A stretch of 64,000 nucleotides of DNA from Caloramator sp. E03. Lineage in GTDB: Bacteria; Bacillota; Clostridia; Clostridiales; Caloramatoraceae. The stretch lies in the NCBI RefSeq assembly GCF_006016075.1, contig NZ_CP040093.1, positions 2,645,501 to 2,709,500 of the forward strand. The letters run 5' to 3'. Shown here in pieces: positions 45,615 to 55,019 of the stretch (position 1 is the stretch's first letter; each line of letters opens with the position of its first letter). Made by a program: the position numbers and the translations under genes. The notes under the pieces were generated by a model. The model had not been told where the DNA came from. It did no database searches and saw nothing but the letters and a program-made list of their open reading frames with translations.

Positions 45615-45936
45615 ATGATAAGCAAAAGCGATTTGATAAGAAATAAAAATTAGCAGATGTTGGTCAATTTACCATAAGGAATAAAAGTACCTGTAATAGA
45701 ATAAGGTACCTTATATATTGGTGAAAAGTTTCAAGAAAAAGATAAAGAAGTAAAAGCTTTAAAGCTTGGAATCGATTTAATTAAAGGATATAATAGCTAT
45801 ACCAAAGGCTGCTAATGAGCAGCATGTAATAGAAAATGCAAAAGCAGCCTTTATAACATTATCTAAAGATGAATTAGATGCACTTGATTCTGTTTTTCCA
45901 GCTCCAAGAAAAAAAGTAAGCTTAGATATTTTATAA
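45615..45936 (+). pseudogene. Aldo/keto reductase pseudogene with large internal deletion
   Basis: Degraded N-terminal sequence (VPVIE then GTLYIGEKFQEKDKEVKALKL, split by stops) runs to GIDLIKGYN near 45790. It then jumps to the C-terminus IAIPKAANEQHVIENAKAAF and DELDALDSVFPAPRKK in a new frame, ending TAA 45934. The whole catalytic middle is gone. It accounts for the otherwise gene-free stretch 45554-45961. Confidence 0.75.
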
Positions 45937-45955
45937 TAATATCTAAGCTTACTTT
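45913..45955. terminator. Bidirectional terminator between AKR pseudogene and response regulator
   Basis: AAAGTAAGCTTAGATATT and AATATCTAAGCTTACTTT form a perfect 18-base stem around a 7-base loop. Confidence 0.88.
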
Positions 45956-45961
45956 AATAAT

Positions 45962-46711
45962 TTATGCTTTTAATATTGACTTTCTATGATCAATTTTAAA
46001 TTTATTAGGAGTTACTCCTTCAAACTTTGAAAATACTTTGCTAAAATATCCAGGATCAATATAACCAACTTCAAAGGATATTTCACTTATACTTTTATCA
46101 GTTAACTCTAATAGTTCCTTTGCTTTTTTTATTCTTAATTTTGATAGATATTCAATGAAAGTCATACCTACATTGGCTTTAAAGTATCTGCTAAAATATT
46201 GGGGGTTTAAGTGTACAAATGATGCAACAGATTCAAGGTTTATGTTTTTAGAATAATTTTTATGTATATAATCAATTGCTTCCTGTATAAGAGATTTATT
46301 CATTGCATTTATTTCAAGGGAGGAAATATTTTCATTAAATTGAATGGATGTAATAGCTTTGTTAATAGCCTCAACAATTTCTGATGGTTTTGCAGGCTTT
46401 AAAAGAAAATCTATAACATTTAGCTTAATAGCAGCTTGGGCAAACTGAAATTCATCATAGGCTGTTAGTATTATTGTTTTAACGTTGTGATTAAATTTTA
46501 GTATTGTCTTTTGTGCTTCAATTCCATTTTTTTCAGGCATTCTAATGTCCATTATAATTATGTCAGGCTTTATTCTCCTTGCTATTTCAACTGCCTCAAT
46601 CCCATTTTGAGCCTCTTCGATTATATCAATGTTATCAAAATACTTTTTAATAATTATATTTATTGCTTTTCTTTCAAGAACTTCATCTTCAGCAATCATT
46701 AATTTATACAC
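45962..46711 (-). CDS. AraC-type response regulator (YesN family)
   Basis: A 249-residue response regulator. The receiver domain (1-120) has the acidic pair in IAEDEVLERKA and the phospho-acceptor aspartate in PDIIIMDIRMPEKNG near residue 55. A C-terminal AraC helix-turn-helix pair occupies ~145-245 (LESVASFVHLNPQYFSRYFK, ISFEVGYIDPGYFSKVFSKF). The start is GTG after GGGGGAT. It pairs with the kinase just upstream and is transcribed away from the microcompartment operon, which it probably activates. Confidence 0.92.
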   Translation of the reverse strand: MYKLMIAEDEVLERKAINIIIKKYFDNIDIIEEAQNGIEAVEIARRIKPDIIIMDIRMPEKNGIEAQKTILKFNHNVKTIILTAYDEFQFAQAAIKLNVIDFLLKPAKPSEIVEAINKAITSIQFNENISSLEINAMNKSLIQEAIDYIHKNYSKNINLESVASFVHLNPQYFSRYFKANVGMTFIEYLSKLRIKKAKELLELTDKSISEISFEVGYIDPGYFSKVFSKFEGVTPNKFKIDHRKSILKA

Positions 46712-46727
46712 TTTTTATCCCCCAAGA

Positions 46728-47936
46728 CTATTTTATATAAGGAACTCTAATTTGAACCTTGGTACCTTTTCCAACTGTGCTTTCAATTCTCAAGCCGTAT
46801 TCATTGCCAAAATAATATTTAATTCTGCCATCAACATTATGTATGCCAAGGCCTATTTTATTATATTCTTGACTGCTGTTTAATAATGAAATTAATTTTT
46901 CTTCAGGTATTCCAAGGCCATTATCACAAATTTCTAATAATATATATTTTTTAAACATTAGTTTTCCAGAAATTATCAACTTTCCTCCTTCTTTTTTTTC
47001 TTCGAGTCCATGTATTATTGCATTTTCAACAATTGGTTGAAGAGTCATAACAGGAATTTTAGAATCTAAAATTTCAGGGTCAATGTTTATTTCGTAGCTT
47101 ATCCTATTACCATAACGTATAGCTTGAATATTAATATATTTTCTTATATTATTTATTTCAGTTTCTATTTCAACCATATTACCAGAATTTTTAAGATTAT
47201 ATCTTAATAAATCGGAAAGATTATAAATTAAATCCTCAGTCTTTGGAGCACCTTCAATAAGAGCCATTCTTGCAATTGTGTTTAGTGTATTGAAAAGAAA
47301 GTGTGGATTGATTTGAGATTGTAATGATTTAATTTGAGTATCCCTTAATAGGTTTTCGAGGCGTATTTTTTCTTTTGTTTCTTTAAGGAGTTTGCTTTGA
47401 GTGATGTTTACCATACCAATTTTTGCTATATAATTTGCAAATATATATAAAAAATCTGAAGCATCTCTTAATTTGTCATAAGATACGATAGGAGCTTTCT
47501 TAAACTCCCTTCTTAAATCCTCTTCAGGAATTTCAATCTCTTGTGATAATTTTTTAAAATCTACAATGTTATCGTTTTTTTGCTCTTCTAATATAACTTG
47601 TCCACAAAGCATTCCGCCAATATAAGTATCATCAACGATTATTGGGGCAGCAACATCTGTAAGACCAGCGTGGCATCTGTAGATTACCGGACTTTTTGCA
47701 TTCATTGACTGAAAACATCCATTAGCATCGCAAAGGGAACACCTTTGATAACCTTTTTTACTTTTTCTAATAAGGTTACAGTATCCAATGAAGTTGCTTG
47801 CTTTATCGATTGGAGAGCCATTACTATTTACAGTAATCGCTGCAAGTCCAAGCATCTTGGCAAACTTATCCTGAATGTTTTGAAGAAAATTAATATCAAT
47901 TATTTCACTGATTTTATATTTTAGTTCCTCATTCAT
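46728..47936 (-). CDS. Sensor histidine kinase with PocR ligand-binding domain (YesM-type core)
   Basis: A 402-residue kinase. The N-terminal PocR domain (~10-170) contains the cysteine-rich GYQRCSLCDANGCFQSM and YRCHAGLTDVAAPI, the fold that senses small diol-like or related ligands. There is no membrane segment, so it should be cytosolic. The His_kinase core shows LQSQINPHFLFNTLNTIARMA (phospho-acceptor histidine, split motif) and the ATPase motifs QPIVENAIIHGLE and ICDNGLGIP. In Salmonella a PocR protein activates pdu genes in response to 1,2-propanediol. Here the same sensor is built into a two-component kinase beside a pdu operon. The ATG at 47936 follows AGGTGA. Confidence 0.92.
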   Translation of the reverse strand: MNEELKYKISEIIDINFLQNIQDKFAKMLGLAAITVNSNGSPIDKASNFIGYCNLIRKSKKGYQRCSLCDANGCFQSMNAKSPVIYRCHAGLTDVAAPIIVDDTYIGGMLCGQVILEEQKNDNIVDFKKLSQEIEIPEEDLRREFKKAPIVSYDKLRDASDFLYIFANYIAKIGMVNITQSKLLKETKEKIRLENLLRDTQIKSLQSQINPHFLFNTLNTIARMALIEGAPKTEDLIYNLSDLLRYNLKNSGNMVEIETEINNIRKYINIQAIRYGNRISYEINIDPEILDSKIPVMTLQPIVENAIIHGLEEKKEGGKLIISGKLMFKKYILLEICDNGLGIPEEKLISLLNSSQEYNKIGLGIHNVDGRIKYYFGNEYGLRIESTVGKGTKVQIRVPYIK

Positions 47937-48144
47937 ATCAATCACCTATCAAATATAAATTTACTATAAGTACAGTTTAAAAACAATTAATAGGTAAAAT
48001 AATTACAATTTTTAGTAAGAAAAATATAAGTCAATTGGTAAATTATATACAAAAATAAAGCAAAAAATTTATAAAATTCTAACTATTTCCATAATATTAT
48101 TATAGTGTAAATTCAAACAAATTTAAAGATGGAGGGATATAATA

Positions 48145-48429
48145 ATGGGTCAAGAAGCATTGGGTATGATTGAAACAAAAGGCCTTGTTGCTGCAATTGA
48201 GGCCGCAGATTCGATGGTAAAGGCAGCAAATGTTACTTTAATCGGGTACGAAAAGATAGGATCAGGACTTGTTACTGTTATGGTAAGAGGGGATGTTGGA
48301 GCTGTTAAAGCAGCCACAGATGCAGGAGCAGCGTCAGCAAGAAGAGTTGGAGAAGTTATTTCAATCCATGTAATTCCAAGACCACATAATGATGTTGAAA
48401 AGATTCTTCCAAAGATGGAAGAAAAATAG
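48145..48429 (+). CDS. pduA: Microcompartment shell protein, hexameric BMC domain (PduA/PduJ type)
   Basis: A single BMC-domain shell protein of 94 residues, forming the hexameric facets of the compartment. It opens [20 protein letters not shown], with [16 protein letters not shown] and [19 protein letters not shown] as expected, and ends [12 protein letters not shown]. PduA and PduJ cannot be told apart from sequence alone; it holds the pduA position. RBS ATGGAGGGA precedes the ATG. It is the first gene of a + strand operon that runs to pduT. The 208-base gap from the kinase start should hold the activator sites, but no strong -35 element is visible. Confidence 0.95.
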   Translation: MGQEALGMIETKGLVAAIEAADSMVKAANVTLIGYEKIGSGLVTVMVRGDVGAVKAATDAGAASARRVGEVISIHVIPRPHNDVEKILPKMEEK

Positions 48430-48446
48430 TTGGTGAGGGGTAGCCT

Positions 48447-49262
48447 ATGGATAATCAAATTATTGAGATGGTTTTAGAGGAAGTAAAAAAAAGACTTAAT
48501 GGACAAACTCTAAATCAAAACCAGGTAATTGAAAAGAAAGAAGAAATTAAAAGGGAGGGTGAAACTGTGAATGTATCTGGAATTACTGAATTTGTAGGAA
48601 CTGCTATAGGTGATACTGTAGGTCTTGTAATTGCAAATGTTGATAAAGGATTACATGAAAAAATGGGAATAGATAAAAAATATCGCTCAATAGGAATAAT
48701 TGGTGCAAGAACAGGTGCAGGTCCTCAGATTATGGCAGTGGATGAAGCAGTAAAGGCTACGAATAGCGAAGTTGTATCAATTGAACTTCCAAGGGATACT
48801 AAAGGTGGAGCAGGTCATGGCTCATTTATTGTAATTGCTTCAGAGGATGTATCAGATGCAAGAAGAGCTGTTGAGGTTACTCTTAAGGAACTTGATAGAA
48901 CTTTTGGAGATGTTTATGGCTGTGATGCAGGACATCTTGAATTACAATATACTGCAAGGGCTAGTTATGCTATAAATAAGGCTTTTGGTGCTCCTATTGG
49001 AAAGGCATTTGGGTTAATTGTTGGAGCACCAGCTGCAATTGGGCTTTTAATGGCAGATGTTGCATTGAAAACTGCAAGCGTTGAAGTTGTTTCTTATGGT
49101 TCACCAGCAGGAGGGACATCCCATTCAAATGAAGTTGTACTAAGCATTACAGGAGATTCTGGTGCTGTAAGACAAGCTATAATATCAGCAAGGGAAGTTG
49201 GGATTAAGATTTTAAGGGCCATGGGCCAAAATCCAGAATCATCAACAAAACCTTATATATAA
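48447..49262 (+). CDS. pduB: Microcompartment shell protein PduB, tandem-BMC trimer
   Basis: A 271-residue trimeric shell protein with two BMC domains, forming pseudohexamers with a central pore. ITEFVGTAIGDTVGLVIANV starts the first domain near residue 44. SIGIIGARTGAGPQIMAVDE and VSIELPRDTKGGAGHGSF follow, and the second domain includes ELQYTARASYAINKAFGAP. The first 40 residues form an amphipathic helix (IIEMVLEEVKKRLNG) plus linker, known in Salmonella PduB to tie the shell to cargo. An internal GTG with its own ribosome site at 48567 would give a short PduB'. It lies 17 bases after pduA. Confidence 0.96.
   Translation: MDNQIIEMVLEEVKKRLNGQTLNQNQVIEKKEEIKREGETVNVSGITEFVGTAIGDTVGLVIANVDKGLHEKMGIDKKYRSIGIIGARTGAGPQIMAVDEAVKATNSEVVSIELPRDTKGGAGHGSFIVIASEDVSDARRAVEVTLKELDRTFGDVYGCDAGHLELQYTARASYAINKAFGAPIGKAFGLIVGAPAAIGLLMADVALKTASVEVVSYGSPAGGTSHSNEVVLSITGDSGAVRQAIISAREVGIKILRAMGQNPESSTKPYI
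48552..48569 (+). promoter_or_regulatory. Internal ribosome site and GTG start for PduB'
   Basis: AGGGAGGGTG (48552-48561) precedes an in-frame GTG at 48567-48569 (codon 41 of pduB). This matches the place where Salmonella makes the shorter PduB' (Met38). Confidence 0.65.
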
Positions 49263-49284
49263 AAAATGATGGGTGGTTGATAAT

Positions 49285-50949
49285 ATGAAAAGATCTAAAA
49301 GATTTGAAATTTTAGCAAATAGAGAAGTAAATAAGGATGGTTTTGTAAAGGATTGGCCTGAAGTAGGTCTTATTGCTATTGGAAGCCCAAATGATCCAAA
49401 ACCAAGTATAAAAATAGTAAATGGAAAAGTAGTAGAAATGGATGGAAAAAAGAGAGAAGATTTTGATTTTATAGATTTATTTATTGCTGATCATTCTATA
49501 AATATTGAAAATGCTGAAAAATACATGTCAATGGATTCAATAGAAATTGCAAGAATGTTGGTTGATATAAATGTTCCAAGAGAAGAAATTGTGAAAATTA
49601 CAACTTCAATAACTCCAGCAAAGATAGTAGAGGTTGTAGATAAGTTAAATGTTGTAGAGATGATGATGGCTCTTCAAAAGATGAGAGCAAGAAAGATACC
49701 TTCAAATCAATGCCATGTAACAAATGTAAAGGATAATCCTGTTCTTATTGCAGCAGATGCTGCTGAAGCTGCACTAAGAGGTTTTGATGAAATGGAAACA
49801 ACAGTTGGCATAGTAAGATATGCACCTTTTAATGCCTTGTCATTACTTATTGGTTCCCAGACAGGAAGAGGAGGAGTTCTAACCCAGTGTGCCCTTGAGG
49901 AAGCTACGGAGCTAAGGCTTGGTATGATGGGATATACTTCTTATGCTGAAACTATTTCTGTATATGGTACTGAACAGGTTTTTGTTGATGGAGATGATAC
50001 CCCATGGTCTAAAGCCTTTTTAGCATCAGCTTATGCTTCAAGAGGATTGAAAATGAGATTTACATCAGGAACTGGTTCAGAAGTACAGATGGGATATGCA
50101 GAAGGCAAGTCAATGCTCTATCTTGAAGCAAGATGTATTATGATTACAAAAGGTGCTGGAGTTCAAGGACTTCAAAATGGTTCAATAAGCTGTATTGGAG
50201 TTCCAGGAGCAGTATCAGAAGGAATAAGGGCAGTTCTTGCTGAGAACTTAATTACAACTATGCTTGATCTTGAAGTTGCATCTGGAAATGATCAAACCTT
50301 TACTCATTCACCTATAAGAAAAACTGCAAGAACTATGATGCAGTTCCTCCCAGGAACAGATTTTATATTCTCAGGCTATAGTGCAGTTCCAAACTATGAC
50401 AATATGTTTGCAGGCTCTAATTTTGATTGTGATGATTATGATGACTATCTTGTACTTCAAAGGGATTTAAGGGTTAATGGGGGATTAAGGCCTGTAAAGG
50501 AAGAAGAAGTAATTGCAGTTAGAAATAGAGCAGCAAAAGCTCTTCAGGCAGTATTTAAGGAGCTTGGACTTCCTCAAATTACTGATGAGGAAGTTGAAGC
50601 TGCAACTTATGCTCATGGTAGCAAGGATGTTCCTAATAGAGCAGTTGTTGAGGACCTTAAGGCAGCCCAGGATCTTATAAAAAGAGGTATAACAGGTCTT
50701 GATATAGTTAAGGCTCTTTATAAAGGTGGATATGAGGATATAGCAGAGAGAGTTCTTAATATGCTCAAACAAAGAGTAGCAGGAGACTACCTCCATACAT
50801 CATCTATTTTTGATAAGAACTTTAATGTAATTACTGCTGTAAATAATCCTAATGATTACAAAGGGCCTGGAACAGGCTATAGGCTTGAAGGGGAAAGATG
50901 GGAAGAAATAAAGAATATAAATAATGCATTAGATCCGGATAAAATTTAA
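49285..50949 (+). CDS. pduC: Propanediol/glycerol dehydratase large subunit
   Basis: The catalytic alpha subunit of coenzyme-B12-dependent diol dehydratase, converting 1,2-propanediol to propionaldehyde or glycerol to 3-hydroxypropionaldehyde. The 554 residues equal the length of Salmonella PduC. Long identical blocks are visible: [87 protein letters not shown] and [14 protein letters not shown]. The ATG at 49285 starts [12 protein letters not shown] as in PduC; the TTG at 49273 is not needed. Substrate preference (propanediol or glycerol) cannot be decided here. Confidence 0.97.
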   Translation: MKRSKRFEILANREVNKDGFVKDWPEVGLIAIGSPNDPKPSIKIVNGKVVEMDGKKREDFDFIDLFIADHSINIENAEKYMSMDSIEIARMLVDINVPREEIVKITTSITPAKIVEVVDKLNVVEMMMALQKMRARKIPSNQCHVTNVKDNPVLIAADAAEAALRGFDEMETTVGIVRYAPFNALSLLIGSQTGRGGVLTQCALEEATELRLGMMGYTSYAETISVYGTEQVFVDGDDTPWSKAFLASAYASRGLKMRFTSGTGSEVQMGYAEGKSMLYLEARCIMITKGAGVQGLQNGSISCIGVPGAVSEGIRAVLAENLITTMLDLEVASGNDQTFTHSPIRKTARTMMQFLPGTDFIFSGYSAVPNYDNMFAGSNFDCDDYDDYLVLQRDLRVNGGLRPVKEEEVIAVRNRAAKALQAVFKELGLPQITDEEVEAATYAHGSKDVPNRAVVEDLKAAQDLIKRGITGLDIVKALYKGGYEDIAERVLNMLKQRVAGDYLHTSSIFDKNFNVITAVNNPNDYKGPGTGYRLEGERWEEIKNINNALDPDKI

Positions 50950-50963
50950 TTGGAGGGATAGAG

Positions 50964-51647
50964 ATGATAAATGCATTGTCTAACGAAGAATTGATTGAAT
51001 TAGTGGCTAAAGAAGTACTGAAATATCTTAAAGGTGAAAATGAAATCCCTCAGGGAGAAAAAAAATCTAAAGGTTATAATGGCAATAGTTCTATTGCAGG
51101 TAAAATGGAACTTATTGAAAAAGGTGCTGCTCAGATTGGAAAGAAAAGTGATGAAGTTGTAATTGCAATAGGACCTGCCTTTGGCATAAGTCAAACTAAA
51201 ACAATTATAGATATTCCTCATGATGAAGTTTTAAGAGAAGTTATGGCAGGAATAGAAGAAGAAGGAATAACTCCAAGAGTTATAAGAGTACTCCATACCT
51301 CTGATGTAGCTTTTATGAGTCATACAGCTGCAAAACTTAGTGGTTCTGGTATAGGTATAGGAATTCAGTCCAAAGGAACAACAGTTATTCACCAAAAAGA
51401 CCTTGAACCATTAAATAACCTTGAACTGTTTCCCCAAGCACCACTTATTGATCTTGAAACTTATAGGGCAATAGGTAAAAATGCTGCAAAATATGCAAAA
51501 GGAGAGTCACCTAATCCTGTTCCGGTTAAAAATGATCAAATGGCAAGACCAAAGTATCAGGCAAAAGCAGCAGTTCTTCATATAAAGGAGACTCAACATG
51601 TAGTTCAAAATGCAAAGCCAATTGAATTGGAAGTAGTTTTTAAGTAA
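50964..51647 (+). CDS. pduD: Propanediol/glycerol dehydratase medium subunit
   Basis: The beta subunit (227 residues) of the B12-dependent dehydratase, which with PduC binds adenosylcobalamin. Family motifs are [18 protein letters not shown] near residue 65, [14 protein letters not shown] and [20 protein letters not shown]. The first ~22 residues ([18 protein letters not shown]) form a predicted amphipathic helix followed by a polar linker. That is the type of signal known to target PduD into the compartment. The ATG follows TTGGAGGGA, and the gene lies 14 bases after pduC. Confidence 0.96.
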   Translation: MINALSNEELIELVAKEVLKYLKGENEIPQGEKKSKGYNGNSSIAGKMELIEKGAAQIGKKSDEVVIAIGPAFGISQTKTIIDIPHDEVLREVMAGIEEEGITPRVIRVLHTSDVAFMSHTAAKLSGSGIGIGIQSKGTTVIHQKDLEPLNNLELFPQAPLIDLETYRAIGKNAAKYAKGESPNPVPVKNDQMARPKYQAKAAVLHIKETQHVVQNAKPIELEVVFK

Positions 51648-51661
51648 AGGGGGGATAAACT

Positions 51662-52174
51662 ATGGATAATACATTAATAGAGGAAATAGTAAATGAAGTT
51701 TTAAAATCTATAAATAAAGTTCAAAGAGAAGATAAAAGGCAAAATTATTGCAACAGCGTAAATGAAAAACTTGGAGTTAAGGATTATCCACTAATTCAAA
51801 AGAGAAAGGATTTAATAAAAACTAAGACAGGAAAGAACATTGATGATATAAATATTGAAAATGTAATCTCAGGAAAAATAAGTCCTGATGATATAAAGAT
51901 TACTCAAGATGTTCTTCTTTATCAGGCACAAATTGCAGACAGCGTTGGGAGAACACAGTTTGCAAAAAATTTAAGAAGAGCTGCAGAACTAACTGCAGTT
52001 CCTGATGAGAGGGTTCTTGAAATATATAATGCTCTAAGACCTTATCGTTCAACTAAGGAAGAACTTATTGCAATTGCTGATGAACTTGAAAATAAATATA
52101 ATGCAAAATTAAATGCAGCTCATGTTCGTGAGGCAGCTGAAGTATATGAGAAAAGAGGCAGACTAAAAGTATAA
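51662..52174 (+). CDS. pduE: Propanediol/glycerol dehydratase small subunit
   Basis: The gamma subunit, 170 residues. Characteristic segments are KDYPLIQKRKDLIKTKTGK near residue 40, ISPDDIKITQDVLLYQAQIA, QFAKNLRRAAELTAVPDERV and IYNALRPYRSTKEELIAIAD. An N-terminal helix (TLIEEIVNEVLKSINK) resembles the cargo-targeting peptides of PduD and PduP. It is 14 bases after pduD in the same operon, with RBS AGGGGGG. Confidence 0.96.
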   Translation: MDNTLIEEIVNEVLKSINKVQREDKRQNYCNSVNEKLGVKDYPLIQKRKDLIKTKTGKNIDDINIENVISGKISPDDIKITQDVLLYQAQIADSVGRTQFAKNLRRAAELTAVPDERVLEIYNALRPYRSTKEELIAIADELENKYNAKLNAAHVREAAEVYEKRGRLKV

Positions 52175-52196
52175 ACTTATGTTAGAGGTGATTTAG

Positions 52197-54026
52197 GTGA
52201 GACTTATTGCGGGGGTTGATATTGGAAACTCCACTACTGAGGTAGCTATAGCAGATATAGAAAAAGGATTGAATTTTATGACGAGCAGCATGGTAAAAAC
52301 TACTGGGATTAAAGGAACAGTAGACAATGTTGCTGGAGTTATATTAGCTTTAAAAGATGCATGTAAAAAGATTAATGTAGAAGTTTCAAATCTTGAGACT
52401 ATATGTATAAATGAGGCTACCCCAGTAATAGGGGATGTAGCAATGGAGACAATAACCCAGACGATTATTACAGAATCTACAATGATTGGACATAATCCAG
52501 ATACTCCAGGAGGATTAGGGATAGGAATTGGGAAAACAATTTTTATAGATGAAATTGATTATATATCAAAGAGTGAAGATGCTATATGTGTTATTCCAAA
52601 ATCAGTGGATTTTGAAACTGCTGCAAGAAGGCTAAATGATGCTTTTGATAGGGGTTTTAAGATTCAAGGTGCTATCGTCCAAGGAGATGATGGAGTACTT
52701 ATATCAAACAGACTTAAAAAGAAAATTCCAATAGTTGATGAAGTAACATATATTAACAAGGTTCCTATGGGCATGATATCAGCAGTGGAGGTAGCAGCTC
52801 CCGGAGAAACTATTAAAGTCTTATCTAATCCTTACGGTTTAGCAACTGTGTTTAACCTAACCCCTGAGGAGACAAAACATATAATTCCAATAGCAAGAGC
52901 ATTGATAGGGAACAGATCTGCAGTGGTTATAAGAACCCCTCAGGGGGAAGTGAAAGAAAGAATAATTCCTGCAGGAAAACTTTTGCTTTTTGGAACTTCA
53001 GAAAAGAGGATAGCAATAGAGGAAGGGGCAGAAAAAATAATTAAGTCAATAAAAGAAGTATGGCCTTTAAAGGACGCATCAGGAGAGCCAGGTACAAATG
53101 TTGGGGGAATGATGGAAAGGGTAAGGCAGGTAATGTCTGAGCTTACAGGACAAAGTTCCTCTGAAATAAAGATTCAGGATATACTTCCTGTTGATACCTT
53201 TGTACCCCAAAAAGTCCAAGGAGCTCTTGCAGGAGAATTTGCACTTGAAAATGCAGTAGCTCTTGCGGCTATGGTAAAAACAAGTAAACTTCCTATGGAA
53301 AATATAGCAAAAAAGCTTCAGGAGGAAACAGGGGTTAAGGTTGTTATAGGTGGTGTTGAAGCTAATATGGCAATTCTTGGAGCACTTACTACCCCAGGGA
53401 CAGCTAAACCCCTTGTTATTCTTGATCTTGGAGGAGGGTCTACTGATTCGGCATATATTAGTAAAGATGGAATTATAAAATCTATCCACCATGCTGGTGC
53501 TGGTGAAATGGTAACAATGCTTATTAATTCTGAACTTGGACTTGATGATTATAATTTAGCTGAGGATATTAAAAAGTATCCATTAGCAAGGGTTGAGAGC
53601 CTTTATAATATACGATATGAGGATGGTACAGTATCTTTCTTTCAGGAACCTCTTCCTTCAAATTTGTTTGCAAGAAACATAGTTGTAAAAGGGGAGGAAA
53701 TGGTTCCAATACCATCAAGACATCCTCTTGAAAAAATAAAAACAATAAGGCGGGAAGCAAAAAGAAAAGTTTTTATTACTAATGTAATTCGTGCTCTTGA
53801 AGATGTAGCTCCATTTAATAATATTAGAGGAATTGAGTTTGTTGTGCTGGTAGGAGGTTCTGCATTGGATTTTGAGATACCTGAGATGATATCAGATGAA
53901 TTATCACATTATGGTATCGTATGTGGGAGAGGAAACATAAGAGGCTTTGAAGGTCCAAGAAATGCAGTAGCTACTGGCCTTGTAATATCCTATTATAACA
54001 ATTTAAGGAGCAATAAAAATGAATGA
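52197..54026 (+). CDS. pduG: Diol dehydratase-reactivating factor large subunit
   Basis: A 609-residue ATPase-like chaperone (DdrA/PduG) that removes damaged cobalamin from inactivated dehydratase. The actin-like phosphate loop AGVDIGNSTTEVAIA is at residues 4-18. A second nucleotide motif ILDLGGGSTDSAY is near 410, and VVLVGGSALDFEIPEM near 550. The length equals the family norm. The start is GTG after TTAGAGGTGATTTA. It overlaps pduH by eight bases, which suggests coupled synthesis of the two subunits. Confidence 0.96.
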   Translation: MRLIAGVDIGNSTTEVAIADIEKGLNFMTSSMVKTTGIKGTVDNVAGVILALKDACKKINVEVSNLETICINEATPVIGDVAMETITQTIITESTMIGHNPDTPGGLGIGIGKTIFIDEIDYISKSEDAICVIPKSVDFETAARRLNDAFDRGFKIQGAIVQGDDGVLISNRLKKKIPIVDEVTYINKVPMGMISAVEVAAPGETIKVLSNPYGLATVFNLTPEETKHIIPIARALIGNRSAVVIRTPQGEVKERIIPAGKLLLFGTSEKRIAIEEGAEKIIKSIKEVWPLKDASGEPGTNVGGMMERVRQVMSELTGQSSSEIKIQDILPVDTFVPQKVQGALAGEFALENAVALAAMVKTSKLPMENIAKKLQEETGVKVVIGGVEANMAILGALTTPGTAKPLVILDLGGGSTDSAYISKDGIIKSIHHAGAGEMVTMLINSELGLDDYNLAEDIKKYPLARVESLYNIRYEDGTVSFFQEPLPSNLFARNIVVKGEEMVPIPSRHPLEKIKTIRREAKRKVFITNVIRALEDVAPFNNIRGIEFVVLVGGSALDFEIPEMISDELSHYGIVCGRGNIRGFEGPRNAVATGLVISYYNNLRSNKNE

Positions 54027-54453
54027 AATTGAAAAACCATGTATTTTAATATATTCAAATAATGCAAATGGGTTAATTTTAAAGGAGATATTAGCTGGAA
54101 TTGAAGAAGAGGGAATCCCATATTTAATTAAAAACTCAGAGGATAAAGATTTAATAGAGATAACATATCAGTATGCTCAGATTTCTAAAATAGGAATAGC
54201 ATTAGGTATATCAAATAATAGAGTTGTTGTTCATTTTCATAAGCTAAACCTACTTAATCCAATTATAGATGTTGAACTTAAATTATTTGAAAAGGAAAAG
54301 GCAAGAGTTATTGGAAATAATGCAGCAAGGCTATATAAGGTTATGCCATTTAAGAGCTTTGAAGAGAATTTAAACATGGATTATTTGGAGTATATTAAGG
54401 AACAGGTTTTAAAAGAATTGGAAAAGAGATTGTCTGAAGGAGGGATAAAATGA
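54019..54453 (+). CDS. pduH: Diol dehydratase-reactivating factor small subunit
   Basis: The small subunit of the reactivase, 144 residues, structurally related to the dehydratase beta subunit. Visible family features are [15 protein letters not shown] near residue 22, AQISKIGIALGISNNRVVVH and the central RVIGNNAARLYKVMPF. Its start overlaps the end of pduG and its TGA overlaps the pduK ATG (ATGA at 54450). Confidence 0.93.
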   Translation: MNEIEKPCILIYSNNANGLILKEILAGIEEEGIPYLIKNSEDKDLIEITYQYAQISKIGIALGISNNRVVVHFHKLNLLNPIIDVELKLFEKEKARVIGNNAARLYKVMPFKSFEENLNMDYLEYIKEQVLKELEKRLSEGGIK

Positions 54454-55019
54454 GTGAGAAAGCCCTCGGTTTAATAGAAACCATAGGATTGGCAGCAGCT
54501 ATAGAGGCAGCAGACACAGCAATAAAATCAGCAAATGTAAATTTAATAGGCTATGAGCTTACTAAGGGAAACGGAATGGTAACTGTTAAAATTGAAGGGG
54601 ATGTTGGAGCTGTAAAGGCTGCTATTGAGGCTGCTAAAGTTAGTGCATCAAAGATTAACAAGGTTTGTAGCGTTTTAATTATTCCAAGACCTGCAGAGTA
54701 TATAGAAAAAATAATAAGATCCTCTTTAACTGTTGGCTTAAATAAGAATGAAAAAAGTAATGCTATAGAAAATAATGAAATAGTAAAAAAAATAATTGAT
54801 AGTAAAGAAAAAATTATTGAAGAAAGTACTGCTCAGGATAATGTAGAGGAAATCTTAAAAATAGATGAAAAACAGTTCAATCAGGATGATGAACATCAAG
54901 AGAGTAAAGATGATGTATGTAATATATGTAAGGATCCTTTATGCCCAAGAAAAAAAGGACAACCAAGGAACCTATGTATTCATTATAAAAAAGATAAGTT
55001 GGTGAATGAAGATGAATAA
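54450..55019 (+). CDS. pduK: Microcompartment shell protein PduK with C-terminal cysteine motif
   Basis: A 189-residue protein: a BMC domain (residues ~4-90, [34 protein letters not shown]), then a charged, low-complexity linker (~95-155). The C-terminus is cysteine-rich, [14 protein letters not shown] followed by a fourth cysteine in RNLCIHYKK (CX2CX4CX10C). This matches the extended PduK architecture, whose tail may bind an iron-sulfur cluster or zinc; the ligand is inference. It overlaps pduH by four bases, and RBS GAAGGAGG lies inside pduH. Confidence 0.93.
   Translation: MSEKALGLIETIGLAAAIEAADTAIKSANVNLIGYELTKGNGMVTVKIEGDVGAVKAAIEAAKVSASKINKVCSVLIIPRPAEYIEKIIRSSLTVGLNKNEKSNAIENNEIVKKIIDSKEKIIEESTAQDNVEEILKIDEKQFNQDDEHQESKDDVCNICKDPLCPRKKGQPRNLCIHYKKDKLVNEDE

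Noticed and set aside
47937-48144. Cobalamin riboswitch or CRE site before the pdu operon
   Set aside because: No B12-box-like conserved sequence or long structured leader could be found in the 208 bases, and no convincing catabolite-response palindrome.
53079-53492. 137-codon open frame on the - strand inside pduG
   Set aside because: It lies wholly opposite a strongly conserved gene, has no ribosome site and gives a cysteine/phenylalanine-rich product typical of antisense AT-rich codons.
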